Shown: positions 27,973-38,133 of the stretch, in pieces
Layout of the letters: each line of letters opens with the position of its first letter
Position numbering within the stretch: position 1 is the first letter of the stretch
Source: Picochlorum sp. 'celeri'
Lineage: Eukaryota; Chlorophyta; Trebouxiophyceae
Reading direction: 5' to 3'
Length of the DNA stretch: 64,000 bases
Assembly: GCA_010909725.1 (NCBI GenBank)
Contig: JAACMV010000010.1
Location: 62,001-126,000 of the forward strand
Position numbers and translations under genes: made by a program
Notes under the pieces: generated by a model
The model's database searches: none
Told to the model about the DNA's origin: nothing
What the model saw: the letters and a program-made list of their open reading frames with translations, nothing else

Positions 27973-28551
27973 ATGGAGGATGATCGTCCTGAGCAGCCTG
28001 GAGTAGTAGGTGGTGATATAGAGGACATTGCAGTTGGTGTTGGTGAGGAGCCTGTGGAGCAGCTAGAAGAGGAGCCTGAGCAGCCAGAAGAAGAAGAGCC
28101 TGAGCAGCCAGAAGAAGAAGAGCCACAGCAAGAGGAAGAGGACGAGCAGCAGCAAGAGGAAGACATTAGCTTTCCAAAGTCGTTATTGAAGCGGCTTGTG
28201 AAAGAGCAGATGGATCAAGAAGTTTGTAAAAGTAAAGAAGGGGCGGTTGTGGATGTGCAGGTGAACAAGGATTCGCTTGTGGCTTTTGATGTTGCGGCCA
28301 AGCTATTTATACATTACCTGACATGTGCAGCAAATGATCTCTGCATTGAGGCAAAGCGGCAGACTCTTGGGGTGGAAGACGTGTTTCAAGGACTAGAAGA
28401 TACAGATTTTGGTGAATTTGTTGAGCCGCTAAGGGCAGACTTTGTAGCTTTCAAGGAGAGTAAGAAGAAGGGAAAACGAAAGAGTGAGGATGTGGGTGTC
28501 CCTGATGATGTACACAAGAGTCCCAAGACAGACAATGATGGGGCGGAATAA
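27973..28551 (+). CDS. Histone-fold subunit of DNA polymerase epsilon (POLE3/Dpb4-like)
   Basis: Protein of 192 residues. The histone fold lies at about 65-155: FPKSLLKRLVKEQM, then VNKDSLVAFDVAAKLFIHYLTCAANDL, then KRQTLGVEDVFQGLEDTDFGEFVEPL, which closely follows POLE3 (family pattern K-R-x-T-L-x-x-x-D-V and F-x-x-F-x-x-P-L). A basic tail follows. POLE3 pairs with POLE4 in polymerase epsilon and with CHRAC1 in remodelling complexes. The first about 60 residues are a Glu/Gln/Pro repeat (EEPEQPEEEEP), whereas animal POLE3 is acidic at the C-terminus. An upstream in-frame stretch has no ATG, so 27973 is the start. TGTAA follows near 28567. Confidence 0.82.
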   Translation: MEDDRPEQPGVVGGDIEDIAVGVGEEPVEQLEEEPEQPEEEEPEQPEEEEPQQEEEDEQQQEEDISFPKSLLKRLVKEQMDQEVCKSKEGAVVDVQVNKDSLVAFDVAAKLFIHYLTCAANDLCIEAKRQTLGVEDVFQGLEDTDFGEFVEPLRADFVAFKESKKKGKRKSEDVGVPDDVHKSPKTDNDGAE

Positions 28552-28604
28552 AATAAATACAATAACTGTAATTTTACAAGAGATTGATGAATGAAATGAA
28601 ATAT

Positions 28605-30077
28605 TTACAAGGATTGCATCGATTCGTCGAGGACGTGGATCAAATAATCTACATCCTGTTTTGAGATGCACATTGGTGGTTTGATGCGAAAGACATTACC
28701 AAACAAGCCCCCTTTTCCCAAGAGCACACCCATATCTTTCGCCTTTTCAAAAATGTAAGCTGTTTCTTCCACAGATGGGGTTTTTGTCGCTCTATCTTTC
28801 ACGAGCTCCACGCCAACCATGAGGCCCTTGCCTCGCACATCACCAATGATGTCGTGCTTGTCAGCCAGCGCTGAGAGTTTTTCCAGGAGGTACGTTCCAA
28901 CGACATGTGAATTTTCTTGCAACTTATCCTCCTCTATGACCTTTAAAACGGCTCTTCCAGCGGCAGAAGATACGGGATTTCCGCCAAATGTATTGAAATG
29001 AAGTTTTCTTTTCAATGTGTCGGCAATGTCAGGTGTGGTCACAACAGCAGCCAATGGAAGGCCATTTCCGATGCCTTTGGCCATTGTGACAATATCAGGA
29101 ATGACTCCTTGATTTTCAAAGCCAAAATATTTGGTTCCAGTCCGTCCAAACCCAGTCTGCACTTCATCAGCAATACATACACCACCATGCTCGCGAACAA
29201 CTTTATATGCCTGGTCGAGATACCCATCAAGTAGTGGCACTGCACCCCCAACTCCTTGGATAGTTTCCGCAATAAATCCAGCAATACTTCCTGATGTTGA
29301 ACATTGAATCAGTTCTTGAAGATCCTGAACGTACTCATTCACATCCGTTCCAAATCGGCCTCTGTACCCCTCTGGATTCATGGCATGGTGAATACCAAAC
29401 CCACTTGGAACGTTATACTTCCATGTGTGCAAACCCAATGCCCCCAACGTACTCTCACTTATTCCATGATATGCATTGCGAAGTGCAATCATGTCGTAAT
29501 TTCCAGTGTACAGCCGAGCCATGAGAAGAGCCAATTCATTGGCTTCTGTGCCACTGTTGACAAAATACACATTTTTCAAGTTCCCAGGCATCTTATCCGC
29601 CAATTCCTTTGCATATTCAGCTATTTGATTATTCAAATAGATAGTTGTTGTATGCTGCAGTCGATTTGTTTGCTCAATGACTGCAGCATTCACTTGTGGG
29701 TGACAATGACCCACAGACACAGTGACAATGCCAGCAAACAAATCTAAATAACGTCTTCCCTTTTCATCAAAGAGATATTGCATGTGCCCATCTGTTATCA
29801 TGACTGGGTCTTTAAAGTGATAGAAAATAGCTGCAGGGCGTATTCGTATTGTGAGAAGAGTCAAACCTGTAAAGAAGGCACAGACTCAAGACAAACCTGG
29901 GTTGAGGTATTTCTCTCTCAAACGCAATACCTCTTCTTTACTGGGTCCACTATACACAGGAGGTGTGTAATCTATTTCCGGAAGGGTTATCGAGGCAGAA
30001 GAGGCACATCTCGAACCTATACTCCAACACGCTTGGAATTTCCCTGACCCTAGCCACGCCGCGACCTGACGCCTCAT
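28605..30077 (-). CDS. Alanine-glyoxylate aminotransferase 2-like, class III PLP enzyme
   Basis: PLP-dependent aminotransferase of 468 residues, probably mitochondrial, using alanine (or beta-aminoisobutyrate) and glyoxylate. Exons 30077-29897 and 29830-28605 flank a 66-bp intron; the joint gives [15 protein letters not shown], as in AGXT2. Class III landmarks: [15 protein letters not shown] (PLP phosphate), [24 protein letters not shown] (PLP-binding Asp) and [15 protein letters not shown] with the Schiff-base Lys. The first about 35 residues are basic and suggest a transit peptide; an in-frame ATG at 30203 would add 42 residues. The stop is inside TGTAA (TTG TAA). Confidence 0.92.
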
Positions 30078-30270
30078 CTTCTCAACCAATGGCTGATACG
30101 TCCTTGTAATAAGTAATAATCGTGTTTTGTTTCTGCTCCTGCATGGGTTTTGTTGCCGGAATCCACTCAGATCCAGAATGGACAATCCTGGATTACTGTA
30201 CATGTACAGCACAATCCATGGATCCCCCTAACTAATGAAGGACCTCTAGAGAAGAGAAGAAGCAAAATTG

Positions 30271-31506
30271 TTACATATCAGCGTAATTGCGACCGACTCG
30301 TAGACCAGCGGAAGCTCTAGTACCATACCGCTTCCCTGCTTGCGAAGGCAACGGTTTCGGTCTAGTACTTTGCGTCCCACTGTCTTGGGATGTACTCTCA
30401 GGTGGACCATAATCTCCCACCTTCATGTTGAGGAGAATCTTGGCAATTTCTTCATCTTCTCCAACATCCATGCTTCCAACCATCATATCGTCATCGTCAT
30501 CCATCGAAATACCAGCGCTCTCTGAAGATTCGGCAATTTGAGAAAAATCAATCCGGGGCCTTGCACTTTGCCTGGCTGATCGCCGCCCCCCAAAATCAGC
30601 ATAAGACGAAGGAGCGGAGCCGGTCAAATGTGTCTTTTCAATATTCGAAGTATACCTTGCGGATTTTGTATGCTTGGATCCACCATTCATGGGTTTTGAT
30701 CCCCTGGATTCCTTTGGTTCATCAGGGTCTGGAAGGACTGGAGCTCCATACAGCTTGACCAACTCCTCCGTCTCCTCTTCATTATAATTCGTAATCGCAG
30801 ACGCTCCTCGTATCCGTCTAGCGGCAGCATCATACGCCAAAGCCGCCTCAACTGACGAGTCAAATGTACCCAGCCACAACCTCGCACCTCTGGTGGGATC
30901 CCTAATTTCCGCAGCCCACTTACCCCAGGGACGTTGCCGCACACCTCGATGCTTCCCAGACTTGGCAGATGACGGAGGAGATGCTCCGCCTGGCAGTAAC
31001 GGCGGTCTGCTTGGAGTTCCAGATCGTTTCGAAATCCCTCCACTCGCTGCTTTATGGATATATCTGTCCATGGGGCTACCATGTGTCAAGGACGAGGGCA
31101 GGCTCTTTTTTGACGATGCCTCACTCCCATATGGCGACGTCCCGAGAGGAATATTCCCCTCTCGGCCCAACATGGATGGCGATGTTCCATACGCAGAGCT
31201 CTGATATCCACTCGCCTGACCAGGCGATGTCGAGTATGGGCTACTGTCATACTCTTTGGAAAATCGAGACACCATGGGATGCTGGAAATTGTGAGCAGCC
31301 GTGTTCGGCAATGACCCTCCCACAATCTCATCATCCCGTCGACTCTTTCTCCGCCGACTCGTTCGAATCGACAGAGGCACAGCCTCTTGCTCTACAGGAA
31401 TATCCATGGGAGCACCCTCAGGCTCTGCCTGTACTACACTACCAACCTCTGGCTCCACCTTCACCGCGCCACCATCCTCCCCTTGAAGATGATGTAAATC
31501 ACTCAT
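30271..31506 (-). CDS. AP2/ERF-family transcription factor
   Basis: Plant-type DNA-binding protein of 411 residues with one AP2/ERF domain at about 180-240. The domain begins [20 protein letters not shown] and continues [36 protein letters not shown], with all the [18 protein letters not shown] and WLGTF contacts intact. Regions outside are low-complexity: an acidic/Pro N-terminus, a basic patch ([12 protein letters not shown]) that could be a nuclear localisation signal, a Ser/Gly/Tyr-rich stretch and an acidic segment with [14 protein letters not shown] near the C-terminus. The target genes are unknown. This domain is a strong pointer to the green lineage. Confidence 0.95.
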   Translation of the reverse strand: MSDLHHLQGEDGGAVKVEPEVGSVVQAEPEGAPMDIPVEQEAVPLSIRTSRRRKSRRDDEIVGGSLPNTAAHNFQHPMVSRFSKEYDSSPYSTSPGQASGYQSSAYGTSPSMLGREGNIPLGTSPYGSEASSKKSLPSSLTHGSPMDRYIHKAASGGISKRSGTPSRPPLLPGGASPPSSAKSGKHRGVRQRPWGKWAAEIRDPTRGARLWLGTFDSSVEAALAYDAAARRIRGASAITNYNEEETEELVKLYGAPVLPDPDEPKESRGSKPMNGGSKHTKSARYTSNIEKTHLTGSAPSSYADFGGRRSARQSARPRIDFSQIAESSESAGISMDDDDDMMVGSMDVGEDEEIAKILLNMKVGDYGPPESTSQDSGTQSTRPKPLPSQAGKRYGTRASAGLRVGRNYADM

Positions 31507-32094
31507 ATATCTAATAAACCAAATTTAAATGCACAATACAGCTGCCTGCGCATAAAACGGAACAGATCACATTCAAACCCAAAGACGGCTCATTGCACCG
31601 ATCACACACAATGCGCCCCTATCCGCCCCATACATTTACTATAAATCTCATATAAAACCATGTCCACACCCCCATGAGCCGACAAGGCGTATCGTGGCTG
31701 CGGTCATTGATCTGAACTCAAGGTCGGCCCTGACGCAGCACTCATATCGCAGAATGCTCCCATCTATTCTCATAACTATTAAAATAGCACCCATACACAC
31801 CATCAAAGAACCCAATGCCGTACCTTGCTGTGATTGCCTAGGGTCGAGGGATTCCAAAATCAGTCCCTACGACAGATCACGACTCCAATGCGATACCAAT
31901 GGATGAGAAATATAACTATAAATGATATTGATTGCCTGATGGTCCTTCCGATATCAGTCAGTGGGACTCACAGAAATTAAATCCGGCGTCGTAAATACGT
32001 GTAATGGCCGTTCTGATCATCCACGAAGAGTCCAAGAATTATTAATTTTAATAGTTTTGGTGTTTGGAGAGGAACTATCTGCAATGTGGGTGCA
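31507..32094. other. 588-bp spacer, no supported gene
   Basis: Lies upstream of the AP2/ERF gene and downstream of the FAD oxidoreductase, both on the minus strand, so it should hold the AP2/ERF promoter. A minus-strand 69-codon frame (31648-31857) with one hydrophobic stretch is open but lacks an ATG at its start and resembles nothing known to me. Confidence 0.5.
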
Positions 32095-33414
32095 TCAGAG
32101 GACTTGTTTGAGAATCTGGTTGCCAAGATGCCTTGCACTGAGCCAAGCTGATTCCAAAGGAGACGCAGGCGGGGAGTGGAATGCATCCCCACAGGCACCG
32201 ATGCCATACTCTTCCATATATATTGATGGGGTCGAGAGGACGGTATCGCGTGTCGGAAAGGCTCTTCCCCATCGATGGGAGAATGTCCATCGAAGAACAA
32301 CATTCTCCATTCTTGGTTGGTCAATCCCTGCGAGGTACTGCAGTGCCTGTTTGAAATCTGGCGCAAGATATTCGGCCACTTTTTTTCTATACTCTCCATC
32401 TTGAGGGATGACTGTTCCCGTGGCCGTTCTCATTGGCCATCGCTGAAGAATCTGACGTGCCTTTCGTTGGGTTGTCAGGGCAACCCATGTGTCATGAGAT
32501 GCAAGCTGTTGCTGGCGAGAAATCATGCTGAATGGGGTCAAAGGAGTGGTCTCTGTCGTGTTCTGATGGTCTAATATCGCGTTCGTGAATGTAATAGATG
32601 ATGATCCTTGGGTAGCTGCGACGAATGCAAATACCGGTTCAAATTCCACAGAGGTGACGGCCTTGAAGCCATCTCTCACAGCAGCAGGAGTGTCAGGATG
32701 CTGGACAAGGTCTACGGCTGCAGCATCCGCCACGACAATATGTGTAAAGTATTTGCATTCTCCTCCACCATATGTGACTCTCCAAGATGCTGTGCCGACC
32801 CAACGTATATCGGTGACGGCAGTGTTTGCATGGATTGAAAATCCTGGGTATCTGGACTGGCACTGATGTGCCACTCCAGAGACAATGGCATTCATGCTGG
32901 GAGTGCCGACGAACACATCGCGCCCTCTTCCATGTCCCATAAAATTCTCCACACCATTCATCTGGGACGATGCGGGATGCAGTTGTCGTCCAAAAGAGTC
33001 CAGCTGAATAACCTGAGGACACTGTCTGACCAAACCCAGCTCTCGTCGCCACACCTGGTCCACGTGCTGCAGAAACTCATCCGTCCTGGGACAAATAATC
33101 TGGCACCCATGATTGAATTCAATATGATACCCGTCGACATCCACATGTCTGCTAGAGCATCGTCCCCCAACAACACGACCACGGTCAAACAGGTGAACCT
33201 CAGGGCTCTTACCTCCCTGCAGGAGGCCACTGATCAACTTCTCTGCTGCAGCCACACCACTCATACCACCTCCAATTATACCAATTGATGGTTGATTATC
33301 GGCATCATGGCGTGCATTGTTCACAGTTGTCAATCCACGCTGACATGGCCATGTCATGCAACGTGACCCAATGGGTCTGCTATGGATGTGAAGCAATCGT
33401 TTCAACAAAATCAT
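32095..33414 (-). CDS. FAD-dependent oxidoreductase, renalase/amine-oxidase-like
   Basis: Flavoprotein of 439 residues. The dinucleotide-binding motif SIGIIGGGMSGVAAAEKL (about residues 43-60) and the following HLFDRGRVVGGRCSSR match the renalase-type GRGVGGR motif. A C-terminal FAD motif is present as YGIGACGDAFHSPPASPLESAWLSARHL. The middle carries the substrate domain. The N-terminus is basic and could be an organelle transit peptide. The exact substrate (NAD(P)H anomers in renalase, or an amine or carotenoid-like substrate) cannot be told. The start ATG is the last ATG of a tetranucleotide repeat (see 33411-33435). Confidence 0.8.
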   Translation of the reverse strand: MILLKRLLHIHSRPIGSRCMTWPCQRGLTTVNNARHDADNQPSIGIIGGGMSGVAAAEKLISGLLQGGKSPEVHLFDRGRVVGGRCSSRHVDVDGYHIEFNHGCQIICPRTDEFLQHVDQVWRRELGLVRQCPQVIQLDSFGRQLHPASSQMNGVENFMGHGRGRDVFVGTPSMNAIVSGVAHQCQSRYPGFSIHANTAVTDIRWVGTASWRVTYGGGECKYFTHIVVADAAAVDLVQHPDTPAAVRDGFKAVTSVEFEPVFAFVAATQGSSSITFTNAILDHQNTTETTPLTPFSMISRQQQLASHDTWVALTTQRKARQILQRWPMRTATGTVIPQDGEYRKKVAEYLAPDFKQALQYLAGIDQPRMENVVLRWTFSHRWGRAFPTRDTVLSTPSIYMEEYGIGACGDAFHSPPASPLESAWLSARHLGNQILKQVL

Positions 33415-33435
33415 TCATTCATTCATTCATTCATT
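33411..33435 (-). repeat. (ATGA)n tetranucleotide repeat at a start codon
   Basis: On the minus strand about six tandem AATG units end in the ATG that opens the FAD oxidoreductase frame. It creates a series of upstream ATGs in all three frames within 30 bases of the start. Confidence 0.85.
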
Positions 33436-33671
33436 TCATCCTTGTTATTTCGATGTATGTATTATAGATTTCTATATTCCGATCGCCCGTCTAGATTGCC
33501 ATATATATATAGTGCCTCCATGAAAAAAAAAATGAGCAAGCATCTGGTGGTGCCAGAAAGAACAGTGATATCATCATGAGAGCTCCATGAATGACATTGA
33601 TACGAGTTTAAGAGAAAATAGAAGAGCGTTCTGCATACTCTACGGTTGAAAGGACGTTCCAATTGAGAACC

Positions 33672-35022
33672 ATGTCCGGGGAGCATGCTCATGCATCTAG
33701 TTTATTCTCACCTCAAAGCAAGTTTAAGGTCGAGTATAGTGCTGTAGTGGACGCTCCTAAGAATATACATAGATTTAATGAGTCAGCGAAGAAGCAGAGA
33801 CGCGAGGCAGCACCGGACAGTCCAAGTAGTAGTGAATGTAGCAGTGATTCTGATAATGCACGCGAGACACGTGGGGCAACGCATGGTGAGTTGTGATGAA
33901 TACTACTACTGAAGGGAAGAAGAAACATGTCTGATTCTCCTCTGAATCAGAATCCACGTGATGACACTGCTGTGTGTGTGTGCAAATGTAGATGACAAAA
34001 AGAAAAAGAAGAAGAAAAAGACAACAAAAAGCGACATGGATGATGGTTCCGAGCTGAAAGATCAATCTCTTCAGAGGACTGTATTTGTGGGTAATTTGTC
34101 AGAGACCATCACAAAGAAGATCCTCAAGGCTCATTTTCAAAAGTACGACTATTGCTCACGATGAAGAATATGTGTTCTGCTTCTTCTATAATACTACCTA
34201 TGTGTGTATAAAACTATGTGCAGATATGGCGCCATTGAATCCATTAGATTCCGCTCCATGCCATTGAAAGAGGATTCGAGAGTTCCTCGCAGAGTTGCTG
34301 CAGCAAGTGGGACTATTGATGAAAGCAAGGGATCATTCCATGCGTACATCATCTTTGAAAACAAAGAATCTGTATCTCAGGCTCTACAAGAGAATATGAA
34401 GGTGCTCCACGATCGACATTTACGAGTGGACAGGGCAGCTGTGAACAAGATGAGAGTGAAAATGGTGGGAGCAGCAAAAGGGTCACGGGCGGCAGCAGAA
34501 ATGGTGAGCGGATCCCACCAAGTCAGATATGATGTGACCAAGAGTGTCTTCGTGGGCAATTTACCCCTACAGATAGAAGATGAAGATGTTATACGCTTCT
34601 TCATTGCTGGACTTGGGACAGGGAGCGAATCCCTGCTGGAAGCTGTGAGAGTGGTCAGAGATCCCAAGACATCTGTTGGGAAAGGAATCGCCTTTGTGCT
34701 CTTCAAAACAAGAAAAGCCGCAAAAGATGCGTTGAAGCTGGACAGAAAAGCTCTCCAGGGTAGGAAATTACGAATACAGCCCGCAGAATCCAATCCATCT
34801 GCGGAGGCAACGCAGTACAAACCACCTGCGCGTTCCAGCAAACCTTGGCAGGGTGCGACTGCCACCAAATCAGGACGCCTTCGAGGCGCACAGCCTCTCA
34901 AGGCATCCTCTCAAGGCATCCGCGCAGCCACGGGGACTAAAATAACCAAAAAGAGAACAGGAAAGAGGCCTGCTGTTGCAGCCAGAAAACTCCTCCAGAA
35001 ACAACAACGAAAAAAGACATGA
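33672..35022 (+). CDS. RBM34/Nop12-like nucleolar protein with two RRMs
   Basis: Ribosome-biogenesis RNA-binding protein of 387 residues. Three exons: 33672-33885, 33992-34142 and 34224-35022, with introns of 106 and 81 bp. RRM1 starts RTVFVGNLSETITKKILKAHFQK and continues over the second splice into YGAIESIRFRSMPLKEDSRVPRR, the RBM34/Nop12 signature; RRM2 starts SVFVGNLPLQIEDEDVIRFF with GKGIAFVLFKTRKAAKDAL. A lysine run (eight Lys codons) precedes RRM1 and the C-terminal 60 residues are strongly basic, fitting nucleolar targeting. Yeast Nop12 acts in 25S rRNA folding; a similar role is inferred. Confidence 0.9.
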
Positions 35023-35046
35023 TGATGTGTATTACAAATATTGTGA

Positions 35047-35554
35047 CTAAATCCCTTGCTCCTTTAAATAATCTGCCAAATTCTCCACCACCACATTGCA
35101 CTCCCCCGGAGTCACATTCTCCCCATAAATCCCAATCACCATCGCACCGACCGTCTTTTTAATCGTCACTCCAGTTGGACCATTCTTCCCTCGAATAATC
35201 CCATCCTCTGGATCACTGGCAATCAGCATGTATTTATTCCCCCCAATCGTCACCCCCTTCTCCCCTAAAACCCCAATATCTTCAAACCCTTTCAACAACG
35301 TCTCACACTCGGTGTCATTCAAACCAGGAAAACCCTCACTCTGAGCCCAAATACCCCCGTCGAGTCCACAAATGGCAGCATGATCCAACGTATTCCCAGA
35401 TGCCAGAGGCATCATCAGCTGTTGATCAATATACGCCTGTGCATGTGAATAATAAGAATAAGAGAATCCTGGTTTACCAGTTCCAGCAGTAACCACGACT
35501 TGATCAGACACCAACCACCACCACCACCATTTGACAACCTACCTGCCAACTCAT
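35047..35554 (-). CDS. Profilin
   Basis: Actin-monomer-binding protein of 133 residues. The first coding exon is only 12 bases (35554-35543, MSWQ), then a 106-bp intron (35542-35437) and exon 2 35436-35047. The joined start MSWQAYIDQQLM is the classic plant/protist profilin start that binds polyproline. Further landmarks are AAICGLDGGIWAQSEGFP, GNKYMLIASDPEDGIIRGKNG and the C-terminal CNVVVENLADYLKEQGI. Length is normal. It is divergent from MED10 across 342 bp. Confidence 0.95.
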
Positions 35555-35896
35555 CCTTGTTCCAGTCGTCTAGGAAAGAAACAAATACTATTTTACTATT
35601 GATATTACAAAGCACATCGCATTAAACAATGGAGGGGTCTGTGATATCATCATCAGGAACAACAACCTTGTTTTACTAAATCTACGAAACAAGGAACTTT
35701 TCTTTTTTCACTCGGAGGATTGTCTTTATTTTATGTATGATTGAATTGAGCCTTATTTAATACTATGGATGAATCATGGATCATGAATTAATTCATTGTG
35801 TTTGATCAGGATGCGGTTCTTGTATTAAAATACTTCCATTCCATTCCTCTCAATCATCATCAACTAGGTGGAAGAAGAATATTTCGATACGACATC
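35555..35896. other. Divergent intergenic region, profilin / MED10
   Basis: 342 bp, AT-rich, between two divergent starts. It must hold both promoters. No gene recognised. Confidence 0.5.
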
Positions 35897-36362
35897 ATGT
35901 CTGACACACATGGTGCTTCTGAAACAGTCCATGATCCAAAGATGGCTTCAGAATATATCAAAGGGCTGCGTGGAAGGGTTGAAGAGGTTTTATCAAAGGT
36001 TGTCAATTTCACTCTGATTGATTGATTGACTACCAAAGGATTCTTTTCATTATCATTATTGTTTATTGGTATTGCAGCAGATAGATGCGGTTGAATCGAT
36101 TGGTAAAGATGCAAAGGATGCCTCTGTTGTGCGAGATCAGCTGAATGCGTACATTGGTGCTCTAGAGTCTTTGTATACAGAGGCGTCTTCCCTCCATGGG
36201 GATGAGGTGGAGGTACCGTTGGAGGTTGTGCAATATGTGGATGATGGAGGGAATCCGGATGAGTGTATGCGGCACATCATGTCGGCTGTGTTGCGAGAGA
36301 GTCAGCGGGTACATGGGAAGAAACATGCGATCGAGGTCTTTGAAGAGAATTCTCATCCATGA
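35897..36362 (+). CDS. MED10: Mediator subunit 10
   Basis: Protein of 128 residues. Exon 1 35897-35998 and exon 2 36078-36362 flank a 79-bp intron with a weak GTTGTC donor; the acceptor could be three bases later. The core EVPLEVVQYVDDGGNPDECMRHIMSAVLRESQRVHGKKHAIEVF follows the MED10 signature (V-P-L-E-V-x-x-Y-I-D-x-G-x-N-P, then a helix ending in N-E-x-V-K-G-K). The first half is helical. MED10 is part of the middle module of Mediator. With MED22 at 15 kb the window has two Mediator subunits. Confidence 0.85.
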
Positions 36363-36525
36363 CATCCCAGTGACCATTGTCTGTTATATTGTATTCTATT
36401 CTTGGCGCATGCTCTCTCTCCCTCTCTAAGAAAGGAAAAAAATATATATAGAATACTATACAGTAGTATGACAGAAAGAAAATGAAATATAGTAAGCATC
36501 AGAAATGGAGAGAACAAAACAGTGG

Positions 36526-37548
36526 TTACTGGGTGCCAAAGGCTCTGTCACCAGCATCTCCCACGCCAGGTATGATGTATCCCTTGTCATCAACCTCTGC
36601 ATCAATCATACCAGTGTATACAACGAGTCCTGGGAAAGCGTCATTGAGTTTCTGTAACGCGGGTGGCGCTGCGAGGGCAGATAATATCCGGATGTTGGAT
36701 GGGTCTGCACCACGAGCCACCATGTCCTTGATAACCTGTACCATGGTGCCGCCGGTGGCCAACATCATATCCGATACGATACATAAAGCATTTGGATCTA
36801 TTTTTTCTGGCAATTTATTTAAATAACAGGACGCCTCCAAATTCTCCTCATTCCTCACATACCCAACATGGTATGTGATGGATGCAGGCAGCAATGTTTG
36901 CGCCTGATCCAAGAGCACCGTTCCAGCTCTGAGCACAGGGACGCATACGATGGGTCGAGTGGGATCCACAAACGTCGCATCCGCTGTGCTTCCCGTTGGT
37001 GTCTGTACCTGAGCTTCAAGTGTAGGCATCCATTCCCTGAGCATTTCATACAACAGAATCCTACCCAGTTCTGCTGCGGCACTCCTGAAAACAGGAGTGG
37101 GTGTATCTACACTGCGCATAACACCCATCCAATGTTTCACAAGAGGATGCGGAGGGACATACACGAGCATTTGAGATGGGGGCTGCTTCTTCTTCTTCTC
37201 TCCTCCACTCTGTGCATCTGTGGATGATGCTCGAGTCACCAGTCCAGCACATCGCCCATCTCCGTGTGTCTTGCTTCTGAATACCACGTGGTGTCTTGTG
37301 GATGCAGTACCCGTCCTTGGATGGTGATGATGACCATGCATCTGTTGCTTGGCTGTTGTCCACATGGTACAAACTCTCCCTTCCATGCGATGATTCCCTG
37401 TAAGTCTACTACTAGTTAATTCTTGTATCATCATGCTTGAATTTTCAATCGCAATAGCATGTACCAGTTTTGAGAAATGCGTGATCAGCGTATCGTCACG
37501 TGGCTTTGAGGGTGTTTTTTTTTCATATGTACTTTTTAAGGATTCCAT
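36526..37548 (-). CDS. Uracil phosphoribosyltransferase, probably plastidic
   Basis: Pyrimidine salvage enzyme making UMP from uracil and PRPP. Protein of 340 residues: about 125 residues of leader, then the UPRT fold from MLVYVPPHPLVKHWMGVMRS to the C-terminus. Motifs: PVLRAGTVLLDQAQTLLP, the PRPP loop CIVSDMMLATGGTMVQVI, IRILSALAAPPAL and the uracil-binding end YIIPGVGDAGDRAFGT. The leader is Ser/Thr/His/Arg-rich and suits a plastid transit peptide; its start could also be a later ATG. Plant UPP is the plastid form, which this resembles. Confidence 0.93.
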   Translation of the reverse strand: MESLKSTYEKKTPSKPRDDTLITHFSKLVHAIAIENSSMMIQELTSSRLTGNHRMEGRVCTMWTTAKQQMHGHHHHPRTGTASTRHHVVFRSKTHGDGRCAGLVTRASSTDAQSGGEKKKKQPPSQMLVYVPPHPLVKHWMGVMRSVDTPTPVFRSAAAELGRILLYEMLREWMPTLEAQVQTPTGSTADATFVDPTRPIVCVPVLRAGTVLLDQAQTLLPASITYHVGYVRNEENLEASCYLNKLPEKIDPNALCIVSDMMLATGGTMVQVIKDMVARGADPSNIRILSALAAPPALQKLNDAFPGLVVYTGMIDAEVDDKGYIIPGVGDAGDRAFGTQ

Positions 37549-37606
37549 GGCCTTGGATCAAAGGGAAGACCTGATCAGCTGATGTCATCATGGTGGTACG
37601 CGCTTT

Positions 37607-37622
37607 AATATATATATATATT
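37607..37622. repeat. (TA)n microsatellite
   Basis: A short run of alternating TA in the 210-bp divergent spacer between UPRT and the BET1-like gene; it may serve as an AT-rich promoter element for either gene. Confidence 0.6.
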
Positions 37623-37758
37623 CAAACAAAATACTATGTCAGTTGAATGGATGAACTGTTGATCGCTGGAACAGGGTCATGAATTAAAAAACGTTTGAAT
37701 CTTCATCATCAATTCCATTTTAGAAATATTGAAATAGTGACGTGTACGAAAGGGTTGG

Positions 37759-38116
37759 ATGGATATCGAATCTTTAGAAAAGAGGAATGATGCTAGTATA
37801 GCTGCGCTGGGGGAGAAGACGGCGTTGTTGAAGAATATCACGTCTGGAATTCATGGGGAGGTGAAGCAGCATCATTCTGTTTTGGATGCCATGGTGGGTT
37901 GATGGATGCATTTTATATATGATGGCGCGCGAGTTTTCAGTGTACTATGATGGTTGTTTGGTGTAGAGTAAGAATGTTGGTGGGGTCCATCTTGGTTTGG
38001 ATGGGGCTGTGAAGAAGATGACAAGGGTGATGGAGAGTCCTCAGGGGAGGCAGTATTTGTATGCCGTCGTCGGTATATCACTTGCGCTCTTTCTGTTGTA
38101 TCGGTATTTTACATGA
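37759..38116 (+). CDS. BET1/SFT1-like Qc-SNARE
   Basis: Small tail-anchored SNARE of 94 residues, encoded by exons 37759-37893 and 37967-38116 with a 73-bp intron. The SNARE helix starts ESLEKRNDASIAALGEKTALLKNITSGIHGEV, matching the BET1 pattern (E-x-x-N-x-x-x-x-x-L-x-x-K-x-x-x-L-K-x-x-x-x-x-I-x-x-E-V), and continues past the splice. A single C-terminal membrane anchor (LYAVVGISLALFLLYRYF) ends the protein. Family members act in ER-Golgi transport. The gene is short and split, so a simple frame search misses it. Confidence 0.8.
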
Positions 38117-38133
38117 TAATAATATATAAAGTA

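Noticed and set aside
31648..31857. Small membrane protein on the minus strand with one hydrophobic stretch
   Set aside because: No ATG opens the frame, no family similarity, and 69 codons is within chance.
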